Of a DNA stretch of 64,000 nt, positions 26,889 to 35,428 are shown piece after piece. Made by a program: the position numbers and the translations under genes. Every line of letters starts with the position of its first letter. The first letter of the stretch is position 1. Origin of the DNA: Saccharopolyspora indica (lineage in GTDB: Bacteria; Actinomycetota; Actinomycetes; Mycobacteriales; Pseudonocardiaceae); assembly GCF_027853965.1 (NCBI RefSeq), contig NZ_JAQGLB010000002.1, positions 124,001-188,000 of the forward strand, written 5' to 3'. The notes beneath the pieces were generated by a model. It had not been told where the DNA came from, did not search any database, and worked only from the letters and a program-made list of their open reading frames with translations.

Positions 26889-27851
26889 ATGCGCGTGTTC
26901 TCCCTGGTCCTGGCCGTGCTGCTGGCGACGGTCGTCGCAGCACCGGCGGCTTCGGCGGCCGAACTCCGGGAAGTGACCGGATTCGGCGGCAACCCCGGCG
27001 CGCTGCGCATGTTCGAGTACGTCCCCGACGGGTTGCCGGAAGGACGCCCGGTGGTCGTCGCCATGCACGGCTGCACCCAGGACGCCGCGGGCTACGGCAC
27101 CGGCGCGGGCTGGGTGGAGCTGGCCGAAAGCGCGCAGTTCACCCTCGTCCTGCCGCAGCAGGAGCAGGCCAACAACGCCAACCGGTGCTTCAACTGGTTC
27201 CAGGCCGGCGACACGGCGCGGGGCAGCGGCGAGGCCGAGTCGATCGCGCAGATGGTGCAGCGCGCCATCGCCGACACCGGCGCGGACCCGGCGCGGATCT
27301 ACGTCACCGGGTTGTCCGCGGGCGGGGCGATGACCGCTGCGCTGCTCGCAGCCTACCCGGACGTGTTCGCCGGGGGCGGTGTCGTCGCCGGTGTGCCCCA
27401 CGGCTGCGCGTCGAGCATGATCGACGCCTTCACCTGCATGAACCCGGGCAAGGACAAGACGCCCGAGCAGTGGGGCGATGCGGTGCGCGGCGCGAGCTCG
27501 CACCAGGGGCCGTGGCCGACGCTGAGCATCTGGCACGGCACCGCGGACTACACCGTGGCTCCGGCGAACCAGCGCGAACTGGTCGAGCAGTGGACGAACG
27601 TGCACGGCATCCCGCCCACCCCGACCTCCACCGGCACCATCGCGGGCTACCCGCACGAGAGCTACGCCGACAGCTCCGGGCGCACCCTCGTCGAAACCAT
27701 CACGATCACCGGGATGGGGCACGGTCAGCCGATCGATCCCGGCAGTGCTGACGGACAGTGCGGGCAGGCGGGCGCGTACCTGCTGGACGTCGACGTTTGC
27801 GCCGCCTGGCATCTCAGCAGGTCGTGGGGCCTGCCTGCCGGGGTGGGTTGA
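26889..27851 (+). CDS. Secreted PHB-depolymerase-family esterase (LpqC-like)
   Basis: A 320-aa exported esterase. The signal peptide ends near PAASAAEL. Family motifs are VVAMHGCTQDAAGYG (oxyanion hole), GLSAGGAMTA with the nucleophile Ser (near residue 140), HGTADYTV for the Asp and GMGHGQ for the His; a terminal Cys pair (GQCGQA, VCAAW) probably forms a disulphide. This family includes PHB depolymerases and acetylxylan/feruloyl esterases, so substrate is uncertain. The TGA stop is the TGA of the following repeat copy. Confidence 0.8.
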   Translation: MRVFSLVLAVLLATVVAAPAASAAELREVTGFGGNPGALRMFEYVPDGLPEGRPVVVAMHGCTQDAAGYGTGAGWVELAESAQFTLVLPQQEQANNANRCFNWFQAGDTARGSGEAESIAQMVQRAIADTGADPARIYVTGLSAGGAMTAALLAAYPDVFAGGGVVAGVPHGCASSMIDAFTCMNPGKDKTPEQWGDAVRGASSHQGPWPTLSIWHGTADYTVAPANQRELVEQWTNVHGIPPTPTSTGTIAGYPHESYADSSGRTLVETITITGMGHGQPIDPGSADGQCGQAGAYLLDVDVCAAWHLSRSWGLPAGVG

Positions 27852-27873
27852 CAGGAAGGTTCCCATGCTCGCA
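27849..27873 (+). repeat. Short intergenic repeat overlapping a stop codon
   Basis: Perfect 25-nt copy whose first three bases are the TGA stop of the PHB-depolymerase-family gene. Shows the repeat can sit directly on a gene end. Confidence 0.9.
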
Positions 27874-27929
27874 GAACCCCGCCGCGCGGCCGGCCCGCGT
27901 GGTGGGGTCGGGTGCGGCACGATGGTGCG

Positions 27930-28742
27930 GTGCACTACATCGAATCGGGTGGCGGAACGCCGCTGGTGCTGCTGCACGCGTTCCCCGCGGATGCGCGGAT
28001 GTGGAACCCGGCGCGCGCCGGGCTGGACGAGCAAGCGCGGGTGATCGCCCCGGATCAGCGAGGCCTGGGCGAGAGCCCGCTGAACGGTTCGTGGGCGCAG
28101 AGCTCCGAGGGGCGTGACGGCGACTGGGCGGCCGAGCACCCGAGCATCGACGCGGCAGCCGCCGACGTCCTAGCACTGCTCGACCGGCTTGAGCTGCCGG
28201 AGGTCGTGCTGGGCGGCTGCTCGATGGGCGGCTACGTCGCGATGGCTGTGCTGCGGGCGGCGCCTGAGCGCGTTGCTGGGCTGCTGCTGGTCGACACGAA
28301 AGCTGTTGCGGACAACGACGAGCAGCGCGCCAACCGCCTCAACGCCGCAGACCGCGCCGAGCGCGAAGGCACGAGCGGCTGGCTGGCGGAGGGCACGCTG
28401 CCGAACGTCCTCGGACGCACTACGCGCGAGCAGCGCCCAGAGGTGCTCAAGCACGTTCGGGAGTTGATCGACGCGCAACCGCCGGAGGGCGTCGCTTGGG
28501 CGCAGCGCGCGATGGCGAGCCGTCCGGACAGCACTGATGCGCTGCGGGCGTTCACCGGGCCTGCGCTGGTGGTCGTGGGCGCGGAGGACTCGCTCACTCC
28601 TCCGGAGCACGCCCGCGCGCTCGCGGACGTGCTCCCAGGAGGTGAGCTCGTGACGTTGCCGGGTGCTGGGCACCTGCCGCCGGTCGAGACGCCGGAGGAG
28701 TTCGCCGGCGTCGTCCGACCGTGGTTGGCCGAGCTGGGCTAG
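27930..28742 (+). CDS. Alpha/beta hydrolase
   Basis: A 270-aa hydrolase starting VHYIESGGGTPLVLLHAFP (GTG 27930; GTG 27912 is an alternative, neither has a clear ribosome site, so a leaderless transcript is possible). The DQRGLGESP segment and nucleophile elbow GGCSMGGYVA are typical; Asp and His are in GAEDSLTPP and GAGHLPP. It is about the length of 3-oxoadipate enol-lactonase-like hydrolases. Substrate unknown. Its TAG overlaps the TAG of the convergent small gene. Confidence 0.75.
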   Translation: MHYIESGGGTPLVLLHAFPADARMWNPARAGLDEQARVIAPDQRGLGESPLNGSWAQSSEGRDGDWAAEHPSIDAAAADVLALLDRLELPEVVLGGCSMGGYVAMAVLRAAPERVAGLLLVDTKAVADNDEQRANRLNAADRAEREGTSGWLAEGTLPNVLGRTTREQRPEVLKHVRELIDAQPPEGVAWAQRAMASRPDSTDALRAFTGPALVVVGAEDSLTPPEHARALADVLPGGELVTLPGAGHLPPVETPEEFAGVVRPWLAELG

Positions 28743-28897
28743 TCGTCCTTGGCAGGACGGCGCGAGTCCTGCTCGTTCGGTTTCGCCTCGCTCCGCCGCA
28801 TCTCGTCCGCCATCTCGCTGGGCAGCACGAAGTACTCACCCGACTTCCGCCTGGCCCGGGCGCTGCCGTCACCGGTTCGGGACTCCTGGTCCGCCAT
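28739..28897 (-). CDS. Small hydrophilic protein, 52 aa
   Basis: A short Ser/Arg/Glu-rich protein (MADQESRTGDGSARARRKSG at the start, then EYFVLPSEMADEMRR). ATG 28897 has a GAAAGGA ribosome site nine bases before it. It contains no membrane segment or Cys. It converges on the upstream hydrolase gene with stop codons overlapping in CTAG. Family not recognised. Confidence 0.5.
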   Translation of the reverse strand: MADQESRTGDGSARARRKSGEYFVLPSEMADEMRRSEAKPNEQDSRRPAKDD

Positions 28898-29003
28898 CGA
28901 CGTGGTCCTTTCCATGGGCGCAATGCCTGCAACCACCCTCCGGAAGTAGAGCGGGAGGACCACTGGATCGATGACGCTCGACCCGGCTGAACAGCGGAAA
29001 CGA

Positions 29004-29825
29004 TTAGCCCGGGCGGACCGGCAGCTGGATCTCGGTCACCATCCCGGCCGGGTCCTCCGGGCAGGCCAGGGTGACCTCGCGGCCGGTGTCCGTTGGCTGG
29101 CGGCCGGTGGCCTCCATCCACTGCAGCAGCGCCTGGTACGTCGGCAGGCAGTCGTCCATCGGGCCGCGGTGCACGATCGTCGCCGCCTGCGGGACCGCGG
29201 GCAGGTCCACCACGGCGAACTCCAGCGCCGGGTCCGGTTCGACGTTGACCGGCAATCCCGCGTGCACCGTGGTGATCTCACCGTCGTCGCTGTCCACGTA
29301 GTAGGCGGTCGCCGGGCCGACCGGCACCACCCCGGCGCGCTCCAGCGCCGCGGACAGCTCGGTGTAGAGGCCCTGGATCACCGGGCCGATCGACTGCGGA
29401 TCCATCGTCCGCGCCGTGCCCGACACCTCGGCGAGGCGCACCGCGGGCAGGGATTTGATCGTCACTTCTTCGGTCGGCATGGTTCCCTCTGCTTCGATCA
29501 TCTGGAGCCGCGCCCGCACGTCGGCCAACCGGGCGGTGTCCGCCTCGATCCGGTTCTGCAGTTCGGCCTGCCGCAGGGCGAGCATGCCGCGCAGCTGCTC
29601 GGCGCTGAACCCCTCGTCGAGGATCTGCTGCACCTGCTGCAGGGTGAACCCGAGCTCCTTCAGCGCGACGATCCGGTTGAGCCGGGCGAGCTGGGCCGCG
29701 TGGTAGGCCCGGTGCCCGGTCGACCGGTTGACGTGCGCGGGTGGCAGCAGCCCGATGGCGTCGTAGTGGCGCAACATCCGGACCGACACCCGCCCGTGCC
29801 TGGCGAAATCTCCAATGCTGAACAT
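29004..29825 (-). CDS. MerR family regulator with GyrI-like effector domain
   Basis: A 273-aa regulator. Residues 1-70 are a MerR-type winged helix (MFSIGDFARHGRVSVRMLRHYD, then NRIVALKELGFTLQQVQQIL), then a dimerisation helix of about 40 residues, then a GyrI-like small-molecule binding domain from about residue 120 to the end. This architecture resembles BmrR-type multidrug sensors. No obvious efflux gene is adjacent; the next gene is an AsnC-type regulator 47 bases upstream. Confidence 0.85.
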   Translation of the reverse strand: MFSIGDFARHGRVSVRMLRHYDAIGLLPPAHVNRSTGHRAYHAAQLARLNRIVALKELGFTLQQVQQILDEGFSAEQLRGMLALRQAELQNRIEADTARLADVRARLQMIEAEGTMPTEEVTIKSLPAVRLAEVSGTARTMDPQSIGPVIQGLYTELSAALERAGVVPVGPATAYYVDSDDGEITTVHAGLPVNVEPDPALEFAVVDLPAVPQAATIVHRGPMDDCLPTYQALLQWMEATGRQPTDTGREVTLACPEDPAGMVTEIQLPVRPG

Positions 29826-29872
29826 GACACCTCCGGTTTAGGACCTGCCACCGTGTCAGGTGCAAGGGGAGA

Positions 29873-30352
29873 TCAGGACCAGTGCTCCAGCGGCATCGGG
29901 CCGCGGCTGAGCACCGTGCGGATCGCGAACGTGCTGCGCGCGTCGGTGACCGGTTCGATGGCCAGGATCTGGTCCAGCAGCACCTGCTCGTAGGCGGCGA
30001 AGCTGGGCACCACGGCCTCGACGAGGAAGTCCGCTTCACCGGAGACGACGTAGCAGGCGACCACCGCGGGGATGGCGGTCAGCGCCGCTTCGATCTGCCG
30101 GGAGGTCTCCCGGGAGTGCTGGTCGACCTTCAGCGAGATGAACGCGGTCAGCCCGAGGCCGAGCCGCTCCCGGTCCAGCTCGGCCCGGTAGCCGGCGATG
30201 ACGCCCGCGGATTCCAGCGCCTTGGTGCGCCGCAAGCAGGACGACGGGGACAGCGACACCGCCTCGGCCAGCTCGACGTTGGCCATCCGGCCGTTGTCCT
30301 GCAGCTCGCGCAGGATGGCGCGATCCGTCCCGTCCCAGTTGTGCTCCGGCAT
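29873..30352 (-). CDS. Lrp/AsnC family transcriptional regulator
   Basis: A 159-aa Lrp-type regulator starting MPEHNWDGTDRAIL. The HTH covers NVELAEAVSLSPSSCLRRTKAL and the C-terminal RAM domain holds the amino-acid site region ACYVVSGEADFLVEAV. It is divergent from an amino-acid permease (30458), the usual arrangement for a regulator of amino-acid export, so it probably controls that gene. ATG 30352 was selected; longer in-frame starts lack support. Confidence 0.85.
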   Translation of the reverse strand: MPEHNWDGTDRAILRELQDNGRMANVELAEAVSLSPSSCLRRTKALESAGVIAGYRAELDRERLGLGLTAFISLKVDQHSRETSRQIEAALTAIPAVVACYVVSGEADFLVEAVVPSFAAYEQVLLDQILAIEPVTDARSTFAIRTVLSRGPMPLEHWS

Positions 30353-30457
30353 GATCCACCACGATTCGACGTTGTTCGCGCACGACATTGCGCGGGGAGG
30401 TTCTGGCACGGCGAAGTTTGCCATCGCGTGCCGCGGTGTTTCGCACATTCTGGCGTC

Positions 30458-31660
30458 ATGCCGAACTCCTCTGCGCAGAACATGTCGAGCGCGCGTGGCG
30501 CTGCGCTCTACATCGGGGCCTTGCTGGGCCCCAGCCTGCTGTTGCTGCCCGGCCTCGCCGCCGCGCTCGCCGGACCCGCGTCGATCGTGGCCTGGAGCGG
30601 CCTGCTGGTCCTCTCCGGCCTGCTGGCCTGGGTGTTCACCAGCCTCGGCACCCGCATCCGGGGCGGCGTGGCCGAGTACGCGGCGGCGGGCCTCGGCACG
30701 CGCACCGGGCGCGCCGTCGGCTGGTGCTTCCTCTCCGGGGTGGTGGCGGGCGCTCCGGTGGTGTGCCTGATCGGCGGCGGCTACATCGCGGACCTGGTGG
30801 GCGGCGGGAAGACCGCGAAGCTGGTCGCCGCGGCGGTCCTGCTGCTCACCGTGGTCGCGCTGACCCTGTGCGGCGCGCGCAGCTCGACGGCCGTGCAGCT
30901 CGTGCTCGTCGCGGTGCTCGTGCTGCTGGTCGCGGTGGCGGTCATCGGCTCGGCGCCCGCCGCGCGAGCGGCGAACTGGGTGCCGTTCGCACCGCACGGC
31001 TGGACCTCGATCGGCGCGGCGGGATCGGTGCTGATGCTGTCGTTCGTCGGCTGGGAGGCCATCGCCCCGCTCACCGGCCGGCTGCGCGACCCGCGAACCC
31101 AGCTGCCGCGGGTGATCGGGACGGCGTTCGCGATCACCACGGTGATCTACCTGGCGCTGGCGGCGGCCGCGATCTCGGTCCTGGGAGCCCGGGCGGCGGG
31201 CGATGCGCCGCTCGCCGACCTGCTGAGAGCGGCGGTCGGCGCGGCAGGCCCGGCGATCGCCACGACCGCGGCGGTCACGCTCACCCTCGCCGCGACCAAC
31301 GCCTACCTGACCAGCGCGGCGGTGCTGACCGCCGAACTGCGCGGTCCGGCGAGGTCGAGCTGGGGGCTCCAGCTCGCCGTCCTCGCAGCGGGCCTGGTGC
31401 TGCTCGGCGCGGCGGCAGCGGACCTGGTGAGCACGGCGCAGCTGGTGTCGATCCCGACGACGCTGTTCCTGGTGGTCTACCTCTGCTGCACCGCGGCGAG
31501 CGCGCGAGTCCTGAGTGGACCGGTCCGGGTGGCCGCGGCGGTGGCGTGCGCGGTGGTGCTCGGCGTGCTGGCCTTCAGCGGGTGGGCGCTGCTGGTGGCG
31601 CTGGCGGTGGCGATCGGGGCCGCCGTCGTGCCGGAGCGGCGGTTGGCGCCGGCCGGTTGA
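30458..31660 (+). CDS. APC-family amino acid permease/exporter (YjeH-like)
   Basis: A 400-aa integral membrane protein with about 12 helices, dominated by Ala, Leu, Val and Gly. The start (SARGAALYIGALLGPSLLLLPG) and ARSS-type loops resemble the short YjeH group of APC exporters (methionine and branched-chain amino acids), which is shorter than typical APC importers. It is divergently transcribed from an AsnC-type gene across 105 bases, consistent with amino-acid-responsive control. Confidence 0.8.
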   Translation: MPNSSAQNMSSARGAALYIGALLGPSLLLLPGLAAALAGPASIVAWSGLLVLSGLLAWVFTSLGTRIRGGVAEYAAAGLGTRTGRAVGWCFLSGVVAGAPVVCLIGGGYIADLVGGGKTAKLVAAAVLLLTVVALTLCGARSSTAVQLVLVAVLVLLVAVAVIGSAPAARAANWVPFAPHGWTSIGAAGSVLMLSFVGWEAIAPLTGRLRDPRTQLPRVIGTAFAITTVIYLALAAAAISVLGARAAGDAPLADLLRAAVGAAGPAIATTAAVTLTLAATNAYLTSAAVLTAELRGPARSSWGLQLAVLAAGLVLLGAAAADLVSTAQLVSIPTTLFLVVYLCCTAASARVLSGPVRVAAAVACAVVLGVLAFSGWALLVALAVAIGAAVVPERRLAPAG

Positions 31661-31666
31661 GCAGTG

Positions 31667-31703
31667 CCGGATCCGGAGCTCCGCTCGGGAGCTCCGGATC
31701 CGG
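31667..31703. terminator. Bidirectional hairpin terminator
   Basis: Perfect 16-bp stem: CCGGATCCGGAGCTCC (31667-31682) pairs with GGAGCTCCGGATCCGG (31688-31703) around a 5-base loop. It lies between the stop of the plus-strand permease (31660) and the stop of the minus-strand coiled-coil gene (31716), so it can serve both. Confidence 0.8.
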
Positions 31704-31715
31704 GAGCGGTGCTGC

Positions 31716-33677
31716 TCAGCGGCGCTGCTGGCCGCCGGTGGTCTGGGAGCGCTGGCCGTTCTTGGCGTTCTTCTCCGGGACCGGTAGCTGGATCCGGCGG
31801 GTCGGCTCGTCGTGCGAGCCGGACGAGCTCTGGGCGTCGGGCGAACCCTGGGAGCCGGACTGGGGCTTCGCCTGGGAACCGGACTGGGGCTTCGCGCCCT
31901 GGTCCCGGACCAGCTGGATCTGCTCCGTCGGCCCGTCGTCCGCGGCTTCGCCGCTCGACGACGGCTTGCCGCCCGCCTGGCCGCCTCCCGGCTTGCCGCC
32001 CTGCGCCTTCGGCTTCGCCTGCTGCGCGGGCTTTCCCTGCTGCGCAGGCTTTTCCGGCTGCGCCTGCCCGGCGGGCTTCGGCTGCTTCGCCTCCGGCTTC
32101 GCGGCCTTCGCCTGTCCTGCGGTGCTCGCCTGCTTCGCAGGCTCACCCGCCTGTCCCGCGGTGCTCGCCTGCTTCGCAGGCTCGCCCGCTGCGGCCTGCG
32201 GCGCCTTCGTCGCCTCGACCTTCGCCTCCGGCTTCGCGGCCTTCGCGGGCTTCGCCGCTTCGGGCTTCACGTCGCGGCTGTCCTGGGCCAGCGCTTCTTC
32301 GGCGTCCTTGCGGGCCTGTTCGCGGGCTTCGACCGCCGCTTCGCGGAGCTTCTCCTCTTCGGCGTCCTCCTGGTCGAGGCGTTCGAGGAGGGGCGTGGTC
32401 TGGCCGAGCATCTCGGCCGCGTCGCGGAGCTTCTTGGCGACCGCGTCGCGGAGCTGGGTGAGCGAGTGGACGTGCTCGTCGGCGTTGGACAGGCGCCGCT
32501 GGACCTCTTCGGTGGTCGAGCCGAGGCGGATGCGGGCGTCTTCGCGGGCCGCGGTGACCAGGCGCTTGCTCTCGCGGGTGGCGTCGTCGATGAGGCGGGT
32601 CGCCTCGTCGGTGCACTCGCGGACCATGAGCTCGGACTTCTCGGTCGCTTCGCGGACGAGCCGCTCGGCTTCCTGCTTGGATTCCCGGATCCGCTTGTCG
32701 GCGGCCTCGGTGCTCTCGCGCTCCAGCTTCGCGGCGGCTTCCTTGCTCTCGCGCTCGCGCTTGTCGGCGGCCTCGATGCTTTCGCGCTCGCGCTTCGCGG
32801 CCGCTTCGGTGCTCTCGCGCTCCAGCTTGTTCGCCGCTTCGGTGCTCTCGCGCTCGCGCTTGTTGGCGGCCTCGGTGGATTCGCGGGTGAGCTTCTCCGC
32901 CTTCGCGGTCGCCTCGCTGACCATGCGGTTGGACTGGTCGGTGGCTTCGCGGACCCGGCGGTGGGCCTCGTTGGTGCCTTCGCGCAGGCGGCGGTTGGCC
33001 TCGTCGGTGGCCTCGCGGACGCGGCGCTCGGCCTCGGACTTGCTGGTGGCCTCCTGCTCGGCCAGGGTGCGCATGGATTCGCTGCGGCGCGCGGCCATCG
33101 CGATCTCGAAGTCCTCCTCGACCTGCGCGCGGCGGGCCTCGGACTCCTTGTCGGCGCGCTTGCGGTTCTCCTCGGCCTCGCGGGTGATCCGCTCCGCTTC
33201 GGACTTGGCCTTGTCCATCAGCGAGCGGTGCTCGGTCTCCATCTCGGAGCGCCGGCTGTTCACCTCGGCGAGCAGCCGCTCGTAGCGGGTGCGCAGGTTG
33301 GTGGCCTCGGCCTCGGAGCGCGCGCGGATCTGGGCCGCGTCGTTCTCGGCGCGGCCGCGGATCTCGTTGGCCTCGTCCTGGGCCAGCCGCAGCATCCGCT
33401 GCAGGCGCTCGCTGAGGCCTTCCAGCGTCGTCGGCGGCTTGGCCAGCCGGTCGACCTGGCCGCGCAGGTTCTCGATCTCGGAGCGGGCCGACTCCAGCTG
33501 CTTGGACAGGTCGTTGGCCTGGGAGACGGCGGCGTCGCGATCCGCGCTCAGGATGCGGATGTCGGCGTCGAGCCGCTCCAGGTGCTCATCGACCTGGGCG
33601 CGGTCGTAACCGTTCTTGCGAACGAGGTCGAAGCCCGATCCAAGAGGTAGCAAGTCGCGGTCGTCGGCAAGGCCCAT
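31716..33677 (-). CDS. Long coiled-coil DivIVA-domain protein (Scy/FilP-like)
   Basis: A 653-aa cytoskeletal-type protein. The N-terminus has a DivIVA-like segment (FDLVRKNGYDRAQVDEHLERL, residues about 18-38), then a near-continuous coiled coil to residue about 440 built of repeated STEAANKRERE-type units of 11 residues, followed by a low-complexity Ala/Lys/Pro/Gln tail and a terminal TRRIQLP. In Streptomyces, Scy and FilP of this style organise tip growth with DivIVA. The length lies between FilP (about 310) and Scy (about 1,300). Start ATG 33677. It is transcribed alone. Confidence 0.75.
   Translation of the reverse strand: MGLADDRDLLPLGSGFDLVRKNGYDRAQVDEHLERLDADIRILSADRDAAVSQANDLSKQLESARSEIENLRGQVDRLAKPPTTLEGLSERLQRMLRLAQDEANEIRGRAENDAAQIRARSEAEATNLRTRYERLLAEVNSRRSEMETEHRSLMDKAKSEAERITREAEENRKRADKESEARRAQVEEDFEIAMAARRSESMRTLAEQEATSKSEAERRVREATDEANRRLREGTNEAHRRVREATDQSNRMVSEATAKAEKLTRESTEAANKRERESTEAANKLERESTEAAAKRERESIEAADKRERESKEAAAKLERESTEAADKRIRESKQEAERLVREATEKSELMVRECTDEATRLIDDATRESKRLVTAAREDARIRLGSTTEEVQRRLSNADEHVHSLTQLRDAVAKKLRDAAEMLGQTTPLLERLDQEDAEEEKLREAAVEAREQARKDAEEALAQDSRDVKPEAAKPAKAAKPEAKVEATKAPQAAAGEPAKQASTAGQAGEPAKQASTAGQAKAAKPEAKQPKPAGQAQPEKPAQQGKPAQQAKPKAQGGKPGGGQAGGKPSSSGEAADDGPTEQIQLVRDQGAKPQSGSQAKPQSGSQGSPDAQSSSGSHDEPTRRIQLPVPEKNAKNGQRSQTTGGQQRR
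32109..32186 (-). repeat. 39-bp tandem repeat within the coiled-coil gene
   Basis: Two 39-bp units (32109-32147 and 32148-32186), differing at two bases, encode a repeated 13-residue GEPAKQASTAGQA. A second, 24-bp repeat nearby encodes AKPQSGSQ twice. Both are in the unstructured tail, where copy number may vary. Confidence 0.8.
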
Positions 33678-34028
33678 GGCCACCAAGCTACCTGGAAGAC
33701 GACGTTGTTGTGGGAGGTGTGGCGCGTATCAGCCGGATTTTCCGCACCGCCCGGACGGCCCCGGCGCCCAACTCCCAACCCCGCCAACCGAAAGCTCCGC
33801 CACCTGGCCGAACGCCGCTCGCGCCGTGACGAACCAGACAAACGGCGGGCTCCGGGCCGGACGCGTCCGCCGAACCCTCCTGGTCGCCCGTCCGGGGCCG
33901 CCGCGCGGGCCGCCGCCGGAGTTCCGCTGCTCACACCGCCGGGCGAACCGGTCGCCGGTACGTCTTGACCGGCTGGCCAACCAAGCGTGCAATGGAGTTG
34001 TTGGTCGTGCTCAGTGGAGGTGATCGAC
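33678..34028. other. Intergenic region without a recognised gene
   Basis: 351 bases between the divergent coiled-coil gene and SPW gene. The first 60 bases hold the AT-richer upstream region of the coiled-coil gene; the rest is GC-rich with no convincing start codon plus ribosome site and no copy of the short repeat. GGAGGTGATC at 34015-34024 is the ribosome site of the SPW gene. Confidence 0.5.
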
Positions 34029-34412
34029 GTGGCCGACAGGTCTAGCTCTTCGACTGCGAAGCCGTGGGTTCGCTGGCAGGACTGGGCTGCCGTGGTGCTG
34101 GGCGCCTACTTGATCATCGGCACCCTGTGGACGCCGACCAACGGGTCGGCGATGTCCGCGATGATCGTGCTGGGCGCGCTGCTGGTGCTGGCCAGCGTGT
34201 GGTCGTTGGCCATGCCCGGCTCGATGACCAGCGAGTACTGCCACATGCTGCTCGGCGCGCTGCTGTTCATCTCGCCGTGGGTCCTCGGGTACACCTCGCT
34301 CATGGGCGCGTCGTGGACCTCGTGGATCGTCGGCGTGCTGGCGGTCCTGGCAGGCGCGGCAGCCTTGCCGGAGGCCAACGCGGCACACCGCGGTATCGCC
34401 GGTCAGCACTGA
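34029..34412 (+). CDS. SPW repeat membrane protein
   Basis: A 127-aa membrane protein with four predicted helices. It carries a Trp-containing segment in the first half (WQDWAAVVLGAYLI) and the diagnostic SPW in the second (FISPWVLGY). Members of this family sit in the membrane; their role is unknown. GTG 34029 has a strong GGAGGTGATC ribosome site. A 210-base degenerate repeat follows the stop codon. Confidence 0.8.
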   Translation: MADRSSSSTAKPWVRWQDWAAVVLGAYLIIGTLWTPTNGSAMSAMIVLGALLVLASVWSLAMPGSMTSEYCHMLLGALLFISPWVLGYTSLMGASWTSWIVGVLAVLAGAAALPEANAAHRGIAGQH

Positions 34413-34417
34413 ATTAC

Positions 34418-34629
34418 CTGTTGGTGGCCGGTCTGCGTGGCGGTGCGGGTGGCGGAACCTGAGCGCTTCCCCGGACTGCGGGTGCCCCTCCTGATGTATG
34501 TCCGATACACGGCGGAGGGGTCGTCCTCGCCAGGAAACCGCTCAGAACCCGCGGCGGTGCCAGCTGCGCAGGTGGCCCAAGCGGCTGGCGCTGCTCACAA
34601 GGCGCGGACGGCATTCGCCGACAGTGTTT
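34418..34629 (+). repeat. Longer degenerate repeat family (member A)
   Basis: About 210 bp. It shares with member B (39273-39496) the blocks CTGTTGGTGG, GGCGGAACCTGAG, GGACTGCGGGTGCCCCTCCT-GATGTATG, ATACACGGCGGAGGGG, CGTCCTCGCC and, at the right end, GGCGCGGACGGC plus CGCCGACAGTGT. Order and spacing are conserved; the middle is not. It fills the gap between the SPW and TetR genes and starts six bases after the SPW stop. Confidence 0.75.
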
Positions 34630-34710
34630 GACGGCGGCGCTCGCGCGCGGCCTGGGAGTAACGTCCGGGCCGCGCGTGTGGCGGTGCGCAGGCGGCGGGA
34701 GGTCGGGTTG

Positions 34711-35355
34711 ATGGCGCAGGCTCGCGGCTCCGGCGCACGGGGGTCCACTTCGGACTCCGGGCGGCCGGCGGACGACGGTGCCTCCGCGCGGGAGCGGATC
34801 CTGGCGGCGGCCGGCGAGCTGTTCGCCGAGCACGGTTTCGAGGCCACCCCGACGTCGCGGATCGCGGAGCGGGCCGAGGTGCCCAAGGGCCTCATCCACT
34901 ACTACTTCCGGCGCAAGCAGGACCTGCTGACCGCGCTGGTCGACCGGTTGCCCGACGATCCGGTGCTCTCGGAGCGGGTGGTGGTGCGCGGTGACGTCGC
35001 GGGCAGCCTGCGCGGGCTGGTGCGCGAGCTGGACGCCCGGCTGGAGGCCTCGCCGCTGCTCAGCCACCTGCTGTGGCGGGAGGCGGACACGCACGTCGCG
35101 GTCCGGGAGGCGCTGCAGCAGCGGTTCCGGCACGTCGTCGAGCAGATCCGCGGGGTGATCGAGCTGGCGCTGCCGCCGGGGCGGGTCAGCGGTGACGTCG
35201 ACACCGCCGCGCTGCTGCTGGCGCGAGTGGTCAACCACCGGCATTCGCTCGTCAGGCACGGCGCGCACGACGACGAGCTGGACCGCGAGATCGGGTTCAT
35301 CGCCCGTGCGCTGGAATCGGGCATCGGCAAGCCGAGGAAGATCAAACCCGCCTGA
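34711..35355 (+). CDS. TetR/AcrR family transcriptional regulator
   Basis: A 214-aa regulator. The HTH is in TPTSRIAERAEVPKGLIHYYF, followed by RRKQDLLTALVDR. ATG 34711 has GGGAGGT upstream. The first 35 residues are low complexity. Next downstream is a penicillin-acylase family enzyme on the same strand, 73 bases away; a regulatory link is possible but not shown. Confidence 0.8.
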   Translation: MAQARGSGARGSTSDSGRPADDGASARERILAAAGELFAEHGFEATPTSRIAERAEVPKGLIHYYFRRKQDLLTALVDRLPDDPVLSERVVVRGDVAGSLRGLVRELDARLEASPLLSHLLWREADTHVAVREALQQRFRHVVEQIRGVIELALPPGRVSGDVDTAALLLARVVNHRHSLVRHGAHDDELDREIGFIARALESGIGKPRKIKPA

Positions 35356-35428
35356 GCACCACATATCTGAATTCTCTTCACTCTTGTGAAAGATCGTTGC
35401 GCGCGCTAAAAACTCCTGCAGTCGGTCG

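Noticed and set aside
30388-33285. Very long plus-strand frame opposite the permease and coiled-coil genes
   Set aside because: High-GC coding strands leave open antisense frames. The first part overlaps the permease in another phase and the rest is antisense to the clearly repeated coiled-coil protein; codon positions and product make no sense.
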